From Henricia sp. BOLD:AAB3569 (lineage: Eukaryota; Echinodermata; Asteroidea; Spinulosida; Echinasteridae), in assembly GCA_037783545.1 (NCBI GenBank), contig JBBELK010001244.1, positions 248,001 through 312,000 of the forward strand: DNA of 64,000 nt, read 5' to 3'. The translations under genes and the position numbers were made by a program. This document shows, one piece after another, positions 29,710-40,505 of this stretch. Under the pieces are notes generated by a model. It had not been told where the DNA came from and made no database searches. It saw only the letters and a list, made by a program, of their open reading frames with translations. Positions within the stretch are counted from its first letter, which is position 1; each line of letters begins with the position of its first letter.

Positions 29710-30260
29710 GTATACAAAATATAAATGTACACGGCGAAAATGAATATCGAAGGCGAACACCCGGCAAAGGCGCCGCTGGCGATGGTTATATTCCCGTTCG
29801 AAAAATCCAACCAGAGCCGTCCGGACGACGGGCGTACGCATACGATCGATCACGAATGTTTTCAGCCGGCGCGAAAACATCTCTGGCATGCAATGTTGGC
29901 TCGCTAGGCTAGCTGTACGCGGTCGGTCCGCTGCTCGTGTACGGTAGTCGGAACCCTCGGCTCGCTCCCCGGCCGAACTCCCGGTTGAAATTACTAAAGT
30001 AAACATTAACCATCAACAAAACCAAATTGACAAACTAACAATTATATCAAACACTGCAATAGAGGGCAATACGTACCACAAACAAGCGATGTATCCTCAC
30101 AGACTGACAGTCTTTGGCTCGGAAAATTCCCGGCGATTTTCAATCATGTAACCCGCCATCTTGTAACCAGAGGAATGTGTCTCAGCGCATGCGTACATTA
30201 TATTATAATTACGCGCAAACGTCGGCCGAATGAGGGCGCCATACAAAAAGGTTTGAAAGC
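29710..30260. promoter_or_regulatory. CpG-rich block, candidate promoter (possibly KIF3B)
   Basis: This is the only long CpG-dense stretch in the 24-33 kb repeat field. It contains CCGCCATCTT at 30153-30162, a YY1-type site usually found just downstream of transcription starts. On the minus strand a GTACGT donor follows at 30076. KIF3B's ATG exon has a splice acceptor, so a noncoding first exon must lie upstream, and this block is a candidate. Short open frames on both strands here show no known family. The link is inference only. Confidence 0.35.
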
Positions 30261-30390
30261 AAAAAGGTGGCACGTGGTCAATGTGGACCAAAATTTGAGA
30301 TAAAACAGTTGTCATTTTTAACTTTTCACAATTTCACAAACTACTTATATTTAATTTATTGGATCTGGTAACAAATGTGCTTTATTCAAA

Positions 30391-30752
30391 ACCTGAGGGA
30401 GTATACCACTGTGCCTCATAGCTCAGCTGGTAGAGCATCTGCCCGGTGTGTCAGAGGTCTGGGGGGAGGGGGGGGGGGGGGGGGGGGGGGGGAACCTGAG
30501 GGAGTACACCACCGTGCGTCATAGCTCAGCTGGTAGAGCATCTGCCCGGTGTGTCAGAGGTTTTGGGGAAACCCGAGGGAGTATACCACTGTGCCTCATA
30601 GCTCAGCTGGTAGAGCATCTGCCTGGTGTGTCAGAGGTCTTGGGGGAAAACCTGAGGAAATATACCACTGTGCCTCATAGCTCAGCTGGTGGAGCATCTG
30701 CCCAGAGAATCAGCGGTCTTTGGTTCAAATCCCGATAAGGCTGTAATACTTG
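30391..30752 (+). repeat. tRNA-derived 78-bp tandem array 5 (about 5 units) with B-box end
   Basis: Five units. The last one (30672-30748) carries the full tRNA-like 3' half with GGTTCAAATCCC and GATAAGGC. A G-rich run of about 30 bases interrupts the second unit at 30461-30492. Confidence 0.88.
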
Positions 30753-31082
30753 GTTATCTAAAAGTCTGGGCATTAGGACTCTGTAAATTAAGTCAAAACT
30801 CACGTTTGCAAAGTCATCACAAATGTTTTATTAAACGACTTGTTGGTAACTAGAAATGACCTGCTTTGTTTTGGGCTTAGTGCATCTCAGAACAAAACAA
30901 ACAAAAGTGAAGAAAATATATTTATTTTTGCACATTCAAACAGGAACTTTGTAGGAGTTCCTAAGATGACATCACAACTCTGCTCATGAATATTTATGAA
31001 AACATCAGCATAATATTTAAAAACATGCAAAGTTGGCATTGTATAAATGTAAAAAGTGAAACATTTAACACAAATAAATAAA

Positions 31083-31216
31083 AGGCACAGACTCGTCAGC
31101 AATGCGCGCGCGCCAAATTCGTGCCACGAAATACGCAGCTCCATAGCAATGGCATGGAACTGCGTATTTCGTGGCACGAATTTGGCGCGCGCGCGCATTG
31201 CTGACGAGCCTGTGCC
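31083..31216. mobile_element. Family C MITE, palindromic
   Basis: AGGCACAGACTCGTCAGCAATG and its complement surround a central mirrored CGAAATACGCAG(C/T)TCCAT. The flanks are AAATAAA-like, with no clear TTAA. Confidence 0.75.
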
Positions 31217-31389
31217 TGTAAATAAAAGTAAAATTCAATAAAAACAAATTTAGTTAAAATAGTCATTAAAAAGCAAAGTTTTAAGACGACCTTTATTGAA
31301 ATATATAAGTAACTAATTTACACCTTCAAAAAGCTTTCAAAATGACTTAAAATTTACCTCTTTTTAAACAAATTTTTATTCCAGATAAC

Positions 31390-32230
31390 ATTTTTGAACT
31401 CCCCTCCCCCACCATCTTTTTTCCGTTAGTGTTGAGATTTTGATACCATATCATGTCATATTTTTCTTATTACCATTCTGAAATTTCACGCTTTCAATTC
31501 CTATATATACTGAAACGCAAAAGAAACTTACCACCTTTTAAACCTTTAAATATCAACAATAACACTGCGTGTAGTAATGTTTGAACTTATTTGTTGACAA
31601 TAGTGTCCTCACTGTCAGACCAAACGGTGTCTGAAGGTCACTTGAACCTTCAATGGTCACTTCATGGCACAGCTGTTGAACAGCTGTTTTGTGATTAGCC
31701 AAGGGGTATGGGATGATTGTAATGAGCTGCACGTGATGTCTTGATGTTGTCTTTAAAATAGCCAGTGCAAAATGGGCATTTCAAGCAACATGCCAAGACT
31801 GGTAGGCAGTATGTGCCGACGATGCACTGCCTCACACGCTATTGGAAGGGGACTGATATTGCACCCTCTTCTGTTCTTTACTGTAGAACAAACTGATGAG
31901 ATGGTGTATCTTGGTCAAAAAATTGACATGTCATCAATGAAATGCCAATGTTTCAATTAGCAATTGTTGGTTTGTTTTATTTTGAACTGTTACAATTTCA
32001 TTACATTTTAAACAAGTGGTAAGTTTCTTTTGCGTTTCAGTATATATTCAAGGATATCGTAAAAAACCACCGATGTTTCGTAAACTAATTTATCCGTTCC
32101 ATAAAGCAGTGCAGTAATTACACCAACCTTTTTGCTTCCACATCCAAATTGGAGATTGCAAATTTCCTGTTTTCTTCCCATGGATAGTATTTTGGGGAGG
32201 TATTTTAAAGTGATTGTTAGATCGAAATTA
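31390..32230. mobile_element. Family E copy split by a nested element
   Basis: Family E sequence at 31390-31506 resumes at 32045-32230 without loss. The gap is the element 31508-32043. Confidence 0.75.
31508..32043. mobile_element. Nested element with ACTGAAACGCAAAAGAAACTTA termini
   Basis: Ends ACTGAAACGCAAAAGAAACT and AGTTTCTTTTGCGTTTCAGT, flanked by TATAT on both sides. It has no clear coding potential. A relative may be at 50890-51285. Confidence 0.75.
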
Positions 32231-32320
32231 TTTTTTTGGAAAAATTTGAATAAGTTTCTTTCATAAATGAAAAATAAAAAACACTATTTTCTTATTTTAA
32301 TGTAAATATATGTGTACTTA

Positions 32321-32911
32321 TGGGCCTGTCCATACTAGTGGACCCATTTGACCAGTGTAGATAAGAAAAACAAACGAGTAAATATAACGAAGTATTTGAA
32401 GCATATGTTGTCCCATGCTTCAAATCACCTAATTTCTCCAATGACCAAAAATAGGCCATTTATTCTGAAATTCTAAGAAATTACGGGGTTTCTTAAAGAC
32501 ATTATGTTTATAACATGAACGGACACTTGCATCTGGGAAGTGATAACGGAATTCATTATATTTCAATATAATACCCACTTCAAATCTAGCAACACTAAAC
32601 GATTTCCCCATCTCAACATCGGCCAATTTCTAGGTAATTCTTAAAAAATATGATGAAAAATATGTCATGTACGTAACATGGACGGACATTTTGTGACAAT
32701 TTTCCGTCAATGTTACAAACATAATACATGTAAATGTACATAATAATTTCTAAAGTTGCAAAGTAAAGTCGGGAGAGTGAACATAATCCTTGGAAGACTT
32801 GGAATGTACTCAAAATAAACATAAAAAAATCAAAATTAATTATATCATTTTTATCAAATTTGTTCCAAAAATGTCACACCAAATGTGCCCATTAGTGTGG
32901 ACAGACCCAGA
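32321..32911. mobile_element. MITE with GGGCCTGTCCATACTAGTGG termini
   Basis: GGGCCTGTCCATACTAGTGG at the left; CATTAGTGTGGACAGACCC at the right. About 590 bp, AT-rich, non-coding. Confidence 0.7.
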
Positions 32912-33254
32912 TACATGTATGAGATCTGTCACAACAAAATGAGCGCAAAGTCGCACTTCATTATTTCCTATAACGACGGTTCAAAGTCAAAATTGAAGGG
33001 GAGTAACTCTTATTCTATTTGATTCCAAATTGTCAGCGTCATCCAACAATTCAAACATTTTTTAGACAAATTTTGACGATAGCTTTCTTCGTGCCTCGTA
33101 AGAAATTTTGTTTTAATATTTGTAAGATTTGTTTGAACACAACCACTTCTCCAAGCTGTGTTGCGTTGGGGGAATAGTTTTACCTTATGTCTTATATACC
33201 ATTGGAAAGCTCTTTTTCTGCAGAAATTAAAAATACCAATATATTCAATATATA

Positions 33255-33412
33255 TGTATCGAGCTTGCGGCAAGCTATACGGCAAGCTTGCTGCGAACTT
33301 GCAGCCAGCTTGCGGCAAGCTTGCTGCGAGCTTGCGGCGAGCTTGCGGCGAGCTTATGGCAAGCTTGCGGCAAGCTTATGGCAAGCTTGCTGCGAGCTTG
33401 CTTTCAGCTCAT
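33255..33412. repeat. 11-bp minisatellite (AGCTTGCGGCA)
   Basis: About 13 diverged copies of an 11-base unit built on AGCTTGCGGCG/AGCTTATGGCA, about 45 bases beyond the DUSP3-like stop codon and possibly in its 3' UTR. Open frames on either strand are periodic. Confidence 0.85.
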
Positions 33413-33457
33413 TTTGTGGCGACAGGTCGCATACACAGTCCCGTCAAGATTATAAAT

Positions 33458-33654
33458 TTAACTGCTTTCTTTCATGAGCTTGTCATTGAGTGCACACAGT
33501 TCCTTCATGAAACCATCATTAGGGCAAACTTCCCGCTTATTTCGCACAGTCCTCAGAGCGTCCCTTACATCCATGTTTTTCTTGATCATCAAAAACGCAA
33601 CCACTACGGTCGCTGATCGGCTAAAGCCTTCCACACAGTGAACGAGAATCTTTC
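33458..33654 (-). CDS. DUSP3: DUSP3-like exon 4 (active site, stop)
   Basis: Starts KILVHCVEGFSRSATVVVAF and ends LNDKLMKESS then TAA at 33460-33458. Confidence 0.95.
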
Positions 33655-36495
33655 CTGAAAAGGGACAGCACAAAAGATATTCCTTTAACCCTCGGAGCTG
33701 CAAAGGGGAACTTCCGGAAGGCACATTTTTAAAAAAATTACTAAACAAAAAACTCTGGCCCATTTCCGCTCAAACTTCATGTCATCCTTAACTGATTACC
33801 CTAGTCTGTGCTCCTGTAGTCACCTTTAATGTTGGGTTTACTTACCGGTCAGGTCCACCCTGGGAATCTGGGCCTCAAGCCTAGGCCTACTGATTTATAC
33901 AAACATACCTGTATGTTCTTTGAGTAAGGCCCTTTGGCTGCTGTGCGTAAAAGCAGCTATATCGATCATCCTACTGCCGGCCCAGTAAACAGCTGTGTCT
34001 AGAGGGGACCTCCATTCATCTATTTCTAGATTTTATAATTTGTTTTGTAATTAAGTTGACATTAACAAATATTAACAGCTTCATTACGCATGACTGCATA
34101 AAGCTTCTGTGTGCTGAAAATTCCTACTCTCAGATTGACTGCTTTTGAATAAAAAGTGGAAAAAAATGTTGCGCTTCTTTCGTTACTTGGTATAGATAAA
34201 TGCTGTGTCTTTTATTTTCTTTGTTTGTGATGCCTAATTTTGTTACCTTTACTATCTAGTGCAGTTTCAATGAAGTCGGACGTGTCATACAGGAATGGTG
34301 AGATTCTAAACTTGGATACGTCAGAGGCCTTGATTGCATAAAATGTAATTCCGGTTTCCTAAAAAGAAACAAGTTTGAAAGGCATTTGTCAGTACATCAT
34401 TCGTTAACAGGCTTACCCCAAGACCTCTGACACACCGGGAAGATGCTCTACCAGCTGAGTTATGAGGCACAGTGGTATACTCCCTCAGGTTTTTCCCAAG
34501 ACCTCTGACACACCGGGCAGATGCTCTACCAGCTTAGCTATGAGGCACAGTGGTATACTCCCTCAGGTTTTCCCCAAGACCTCTGACACACCGGGCAGAT
34601 GCTCTACCAGCTGAGCTATGAGGCACAGTGGTATACTCCCTCAGGTTTTCCCCAAGACCTCTGACACACTGGGCAGATGCTCTACCAGCTTAGCTATGAG
34701 GCACAGTGGTATACTCCCTCAGGTTTTTCCCAAGACCTCTGACACACCGGGCAGATGCTCTACCAGCTGAGCTATGAGGCACAGTGGTATACTCCTAAGT
34801 TTTTCCCCTAAGACCTCTCACACACCGGGCAGATGCTCTACCAGCTGAGCTATGAGGCACAGTGGTATACTCACTCAGGTTTTCCCCAAGACCTCCGACA
34901 CACCGGGCAGATGCTCTACCAGCTTAGCTATGAGGCACAGTGGTATACTCCCTCAGGTTTTCCCCAAGACCTCTGACACACTGGGCAGATGCTCTACCAG
35001 CTGAGCTATGAGGCATAGTGGTATACTCCCTCAGGTTTTCCCCAAGACCTCTGACACACTGGGCAGATGCTCTACCAGCTTAGCTATGAGGCACAGTGGT
35101 ATACTCCCTCAGGTTTTCCCATATACAATTGTAAAAGTTTATACATGTAATTCTATGTCCTTACCTTGTAGTAATCCTGATCTGTGTTTACATGACCAAA
35201 TCCTGTGCCTTGTGCTGAGTTGAGTATGTGCGTAATGCCAACTTTTTTTAACCTTCCTTTATCCATAGCAAAACCCCTATATGACAATATATTATTGGTT
35301 TAAAGGCAGTCATTGGTAATCCCGAAAATCAGAAATGTTCACAGATTTACGCCTAACTTACACAATATAAACATGATGATCGTAGAAAACTTTTTTTTTC
35401 CCTGAAATGGTTTTGTCTGAAGTGCTGTAGTCTTTGAGAAATGAGTAAGACAATTAGTTTTCGTCTCATGAGACGAAAATTCAATTCGCCCCAAAACCAT
35501 TTCGCCCAAGTGCCATTTCGCCCCAAACCACTTCGTGCACAGGCCGTGGTTCAGGGCAAAATGGTTCAGGGCGAAGTGGTTTTGGGGCGAAATTACTGCA
35601 AACCCTTTTCTGACTGTTTTCTCAAAAGTTAGACGAAGTACGGAGCTGGTTTTTGCTCAGGTTGGTTTTAATCATGCATATCTTCAATCAGACAGAGGGA
35701 TAAGTATTTGTAACAGTTTACCAATGATGTATACTATCTTTAACATATATCCAAGTTAGGTTGCGTAAAACTAAACTCTGCTTCTTGTCAAGATACCTTT
35801 TATAAACGAGAGAAAAATTAACCACGTGGTATAAATACCAAACACCTTCGCCACTTATTCTTCTTAATATGACATGATAATGCCCCAGAAAGTGTAAATT
35901 TGGTTAGGAAACATGATTTTAGCAATGAGAAAATATTAAGTTTTGCTTTGAAAACACTTAGGATTTTTATGTCATGCTCGATAGACTTAGTGTATGGAGT
36001 CTTGATCAACTGGCTGGTAATTTTTCTCATTTTGATTCAAAGCTCAATTTGCATGTTCCTTGCATTTCGTAATACTCTTAAAAGCACAGGCTCGTCAGCA
36101 ATGCGCGCGCGCGCAATTTGGGCCGCGAAATACGCAGCTCCATAGCAAAGGCATGGAGCTGCGTATTTCGTGGCACGAATTTGGCGCGCGCATTGCTGAC
36201 GAGCCTGTGCCTTTAAGTCTTTGCCATTTTATAAATTGTAGAAAATTAGCTCAGATGAGAAAAATAAATATTCTCATTTTTCATTTGAATAAGAGAAGTA
36301 AATTTATTAATTGTTTTTTTGTTGTTGTAAAATCACAATATTTGAAAGAACTTACTTCTCACTGATCAAAATATTTGGATAAACTTCATCACAAGCCCTG
36401 GACGGCATCAATGTGATGTCTGAATCTCCATTAACCACGTCCAAGAGGATTCTGGGTGTACAGGAAGATCTTGTCCCAACTTCATTCGTTGCCAT
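33458..36495 (-). CDS. DUSP3: DUSP3/VHR-like dual-specificity phosphatase, complete in 4 exons
   Basis: An atypical dual-specificity phosphatase that removes phosphate from tyrosine and serine/threonine, in mammals mainly on ERK/JNK. The exons are 36356-36495, 35165-35276, 34247-34358 and 33458-33654; phases agree, giving 186 residues (human DUSP3 has 185). Seen: PSRACDEVYPNILISEK, GITHILNSAQGTGFGHVNTD and GITFYAIKASDVSKF with the general-acid aspartate. The active-site loop HCVEGFSRS follows (cysteine plus five residues plus arginine), and the end is PNDGFMKELCALNDKLMKES. There is no N-terminal CH2 domain, as expected for the class. The ATG context is ACCATGG. Its introns hold family A and C elements and tandem array 6. 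It could be a DUSP3-related paralog rather than the strict ortholog. Confidence 0.93.
33820..34030. other. Unclassified sequence in DUSP3-like intron 3
   Basis: Contains AGCAGCCAAAGGGCCTTACTC and GGCCGGCAGTAGGATG on the minus strand, with several CC/GG dyads. It looks like an ancient repeat, but no second copy is visible in the window. Confidence 0.3.
34247..34358 (-). CDS. DUSP3: DUSP3-like exon 3
   Basis: Encodes ETGITFYAIKASDVSKFRIS and PFLYDTSDFIETALDSK; donor GTAACA. Confidence 0.92.
34405..35122 (-). repeat. tRNA-derived 78-bp tandem array 6 (about 9 units)
   Basis: Nine units, gene sense, filling nearly all of the 806-bp DUSP3-like intron 34359-35164. No B-box unit remains at the 3' end. 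Confidence 0.9.
35165..35276 (-). CDS. DUSP3: DUSP3-like exon 2
   Basis: Encodes GFAMDKGRLKKVGITHILNS and AQGTGFGHVNTDQDYYK; acceptor CATATAG, donor GTAAGG. Confidence 0.92.
35304..35739. mobile_element. Family A element, complete, TTAA-flanked
   Basis: Shorter sibling of 28498-29100. Ends AGGCAGT and ATGTATACTATCT with TTAA at 35300-35303 and 35740-35743. It lies in DUSP3-like intron 1. Confidence 0.8.
36082..36212. mobile_element. Family C MITE, TTAA-flanked
   Basis: AAGCACAGGCTCGTCAGCAATG and complement; TTAA at 36078-36081 and 36213-36216. It is in DUSP3-like intron 1. Confidence 0.78.
36356..36495 (-). CDS. DUSP3: DUSP3-like exon 1
   Basis: ATG at 36495-36493; encodes MATNEVGTRSSCTPRILLDV through EVYPNILISE; donor GTAAGT. 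Confidence 0.88.
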
Positions 36496-36649
36496 GGTAA
36501 CTGAGGAAAAAAGTCTGATTTACCCGAGGTGGGGCGAAGAATTTAATCACCTAAAGGCATCGTGTACAAAACTTATGAGACTGGCTGAAAAATGTATACA
36601 ATATTTGTGCCTCTGGCGCTCACCTCCGGGTGAGCGTGGCAGACCTACA

Positions 36650-36775
36650 TATGTAGCCCCGTTCTGTGGCCAAATACTACGTCGGTGCATAAAATACTCA
36701 ATGCTTGGCCCCTGTGGCCAAGCAATGATACGGAGCCCGCGCGCCGTGTAGTATTTGGCCACAGAATGGGGCTAT
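36650..36775. mobile_element. Short palindromic MITE (GTAGCCCCGTTCTGTGGCCAA)
   Basis: About 30-base arms ATGTAGCCCCGTTCTGTGGC and GCCACAGAATGGGGCTATGA flank a loop of about 65 bases, just upstream of the DUSP3-like start. Confidence 0.65.
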
Positions 36776-37439
36776 GACATTATTGGATGGCAAACATGCG
36801 ATTTATTTCACTTTTTAGAAACTTCAGTCTAGTCAATTTACCACCAATGTGCTCTTGGATTTACTGGGAACATTAAAATTGTACAGTTACTTCCGGGCCG
36901 GGTCAGATGCACTCGGACAAACTCGGGCTAGGAAAATCCCAAATTTAGGAGTGAGAAAAATTTAAGATTTTGTGAAGAAGAAACACTCGGAATTTGTTTA
37001 GCCTGTCTTATTTTGCACACAAGGTCAGAAGCCAAGATCAACTACCAAGTTATTTACATGTAGAAAACTAAATCATTCATTTAATTCGATTTTAAAAATA
37101 CCTTACCTGCTCAACGAAAAATAAACATGAAGCAGACGACATCCGGTTGTTGTGGAATAGCCTCCAACCTTGCACGCGGAAATAGTAATGCTAAAATAAC
37201 CAGGAAGTGGCACCTGTCTATCCACCTGTTCCGTTTGTGCTACAATATTGAGGGCGCTATTCAACATTCACGGTCGGAGTAAGGAGGACCACACTGTGCA
37301 CGGTAAAATAATCCATGCTGTGATTGGACGAAAGTTGTTAATGTTTTGAAGATTATTGATCACGTTCACAGACGCCATATTAAATAGATACTTTTCTTAG
37401 AAGTTCTCAAGTAATTTCAAGGACCTTTTACATTCCGCG

Positions 37440-37920
37440 TTCTGAAAAATGGATTTCGTTTTAACCCAACATTTATATAAAACACCCTCCAAAATACTAT
37501 ACGTGGAAGAAAACAGGACAATAGACCATATCGCAAATCGTTTTTTACCAACAGAGGGCGCCCTTTGCAATGCATTATGGGATCGAAAAAGGGTCAAATT
37601 TGACCCATTTTCGATCCCATAATGCATTGCAAAGGGCGCCCTCTGTTGGTAAAAAACGATTTGCGATATGGTCTATTGCAATCGCATATGGATGTGGAAG
37701 CAAAAACGTTGTTGTAATTACTGCACTGCTTTATATGAACCAGCTAAACTAGTTTACAAAACGCGGTGGGGTTTCGACGGTATCCTTAAAAATATACGGA
37801 GTAAGAACGCAAAATTTCAGAATGATAATGAGACAAATACGACAAATGATTATGGTATCAAAATCTCAACACTCATGGGAAAAATTGGGGAATCGAAAAT
37901 GTGATCTGGACACGCTCCTT
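37440..37920. mobile_element. Family E copy split by a palindrome
   Basis: Family E (ATGGATTTCGTTTTAACCC to ATCTGGACACGCTCCTT) is interrupted by the palindrome 37510-37680. Confidence 0.7.
37510..37680. mobile_element. Near-perfect palindrome (AATAGACCATATCGCAAATCG)
   Basis: Two arms of about 82 bases are exact mirror complements by eye, from CAATAGACCATATCGC to its complement. Each contains AGAGGGCGCCCTTTGCAATGC, and the loop is almost nil. It is inserted inside a family E element. Confidence 0.85.
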
Positions 37921-38129
37921 GAACTAAATTGAAGGCCTTGCTTGTTAGAACCCTGCTTGGGTTTTGTTTATTTTATTTTACAAACGCTGTGCGCCGTTAT
38001 TAGTGGTCGGAGTACGGTTCCACAAAATTTGACCTTCACCTCCTTAGGGAACGGATGGAGGCATCTTCGTGTAATAAACGCAAGACTTTCTAAGTAAATT
38101 TAATAATCAGCTTCTCGAAAGTTAAAATA

Positions 38130-39570
38130 TGTATGGAATATTCTGTACAGTTGCCAAGGCTGGGTGAAGGTCCAGTTTTCATCCGTCTTGCGTACGTTGC
38201 GTTGCGCTCGTCCGTCTGTATCGGTATTATTATTATTATTATCTTTATTTTACCAGGGAGACCCATTCACATAAACATGTGGTCTTCCATGGGGCCCTGG
38301 GAAATATAATTAAAATAAATAAAACATAAATAGAATTTCAGATATAGGCCCTACTATTAAAAATTAACACCATACATAAAACGGGAAAATAACAAAACAC
38401 AACACAATAGTTAAAATAATACAAATAAAATTATATAAATAAAACTGGGTGGGTTTAAAAATAATAATAATGGGTTTATACAAATAAAATTAAAACGGCG
38501 AAAGATAAAATAATTAAGAGGCAGAAGCTAAAAGACTTGTCTTCAGAAGTGATTTAAAATGTGATAGAGATGGCGCCGAACGAATTTTAGTACTTAGGGT
38601 ATTCCATATTCTAGTGCAATTAATGATTGGACTGTGTTTGTAGCACTCCGTTTTGTACTTTGGGATAATTAAATTATTAGCAGTAGCTCCTCTAGTATTG
38701 TAATCGTGTACATCTGAAAGTTTCATTACATTATTGGTTAAATACGACGGCGCAAGTCCATTAGTACATTTAAACATAAAAACTGCCTTTAAGTAAAAAA
38801 ATCGTTCATGTAATGGCAACCATCCTAATTCTTTAAAAAGTTCACTTGATGGAGTGTCAAAACCTTTAGACAAGATTAAACGGGCTGCATACTTCTGTAA
38901 CTTAATTAATTTATCATTGTGCATCTGATACCTATCCGACCATATTTGTGAGCAGTAGTCGAAGTGTGGTAAAACGAAAGCATTATACATTGTTTTTAGT
39001 ACATTAAATGGAATACATGGTTTTGCGCGTCTCAAGATTGCAAGTTTTGTCCGTACCGTCTTGACAACATGATCGACATGGTCAGTCCATTTTAACTCTT
39101 CGTCAATTATTACTCCAAGGCATTTGATACTCTTGACCCGTTTAATTAAACACTGGTTAACTGACACTGTAATTTCGCTCGAATTCTTCAATTTCGCCTT
39201 TGTCCCTATGATCATAACATTCGTTTTATCAAAATTTAGTACAAGTCTATTATTCTCTAACCATCCGCTTATTTGGTCTGTCGCAACAGATAATTTGTTT
39301 GCAACCTCATTCGCCGTTTTGCCGCTGACAGTTACAGTAGTGTCATCGGCAAACATGTCTACTATACCATCAGTAACTGCAGACGGCATGGAATTCACAT
39401 ATATAGAGAATAATAGCGGACCTAGAATTGAGCCTTGTGGAACTCCGCTAACAACCTTTAATCGATCAGATAAAATATGTAGAGCGATTCAGACGCGCAA
39501 ACGGATGAAAGACGCAAGACGGATGAAAAACGGACATATGAAAAGGTGGCTTTAGTCTGAATCCAGCCTC
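38130..39570. mobile_element. Palindromic element with a LINE fragment in its loop
   Basis: Left arm about 38155-38215 (GTTTTCATCCGTCTTGCG...GTCCGTCTG) and right arm about 39490-39560 (CAGACGCGCAAACGG...GACGCAAGACGGATGAAAAAC) are inverted. The LINE fragment lies between them. Confidence 0.6.
38225..39484 (-). mobile_element. 5'-truncated non-LTR retrotransposon, RT C-terminal part
   Basis: On the minus strand the reading frame enters at RLKVVSGVPQGSILGPLLFS, continues through MFADDTTVT (the FADD catalytic motif) and LVLNFDKTNVM, and ends at about 38514 after IWNTLSTKIRSAPSLSHFKS. The 3' UTR includes CCATGGAAGACCACATGT and GTCTCCCTGGTAAAATAAAG and ends in an (ATA)n tail at 38225-38243. Such a microsatellite 3' end is typical of CR1/L2-like LINEs. 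The 5' end is truncated inside the RT domain. The frame is open but incomplete, so the copy cannot be active. Confidence 0.88.
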
Positions 39571-39855
39571 ATCACCATTGAAACGAAATAACGAAAAATG
39601 GAATCAGAAAAAGGGCATTGTGCTTATTGGAATCGAACCCGAGACTTCGAACAAACCAAGCATCTTCCCGGTTCGTATCTTGACGAAGACCATATGATTT
39701 TGGTACATACCAAAAATAGTTTGGAATGTTCGGTTGCGCAAACGCGTAACACCGAGAGAAAGGGTGATTTTTTAAGGAAACCCCGGGGTGTCCTATCCTA
39801 TGACTTGTCACTGAACATTTCTTATCAAATGATTATTATTATTGTTATTATTATT

Positions 39856-40160
39856 TGTGACCCGCTCTGCAAAAAAGGGTCTTAAGTCGCGCTGGCTAGT
39901 ATTCTTTTTGCGACCATCAAAAGAAATCCGCGGCAAATCCGCGCTCAATAAAATACCAAAACACAATGGAAATTCCTGGCGGTGCCCAGATACCGCCTGG
40001 AATGTCTGTGTTCCCCCTGGAATGTCTGCGTTACGCCTGGAATTTCTTTTGTGTTTAGGTATTTTAATGAGCGTAGAAATGCCACAGATTTCTTCTTATG
40101 GTCGCAAAAAGAATACTAGCCAGCGCGACTTAAGACCCTTTTTTGCAGAGCGGGTCACAT
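39856..40160. mobile_element. Family J palindromic MITE, complete
   Basis: CCCGCTCTGCAAAAAAGGG...AAGTCGCGCTGGCTAG at the left and the complement at the right, with a central block of ACATTCCAGG/CCTGGAATGT repeats. Confidence 0.8.
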
Positions 40161-40189
40161 TTTGGGTTTTTCTTCTTCTTCTGGTATTC

Positions 40190-40505
40190 ATACCAAGGAT
40201 TCCTCTAAAGTGCCCATCGCAGTGTCACTCGAGAGGAAACCCATGAAGAATTAGAGATTAGAAATGGCGAGAGACACCGGGGAATCCCCTTGCTCTTCAC
40301 GAAAAAATTATGCTCTGGGATCTTTAAAGTGCGTTACCGTTACCTACCACACTAGACCAACGGCTTTACACCCCTTCCGAAGGATGGAGCAAGTGTGGTT
40401 GAGTGCCTTGCCCTAGGGCCCAGATACCGCAGCCGGATTCGAACTCGCAACTCCAAGTGTTCACCCATGATTGCGAGTCAATGGCCCTAACCACTCGGCC
40501 ACGGT
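40190..40505 (-). mobile_element. SINE4, complete with tRNA-like head
   Basis: On the minus strand: GGTACCGTGGCCGAGTGGTTAG (A-box) then GTTGCGAGTTCGAATCCGG (B-box), a Ser/Leu-like head. The body has CATCCTTCGGAAGGGGTGT, AAGTGCG and GGTGTCTCTCGCC. Bodies without heads occur at 12200-12470 and 23775-24010. Confidence 0.78.

Noticed and set aside
29641..30006. 121-residue minus-strand frame in the CpG-rich block, and a 60-residue plus-strand frame
   Set aside because: High GC content lowers stop frequency and neither translation resembles a known family. Kept only as a possible promoter/UTR region.
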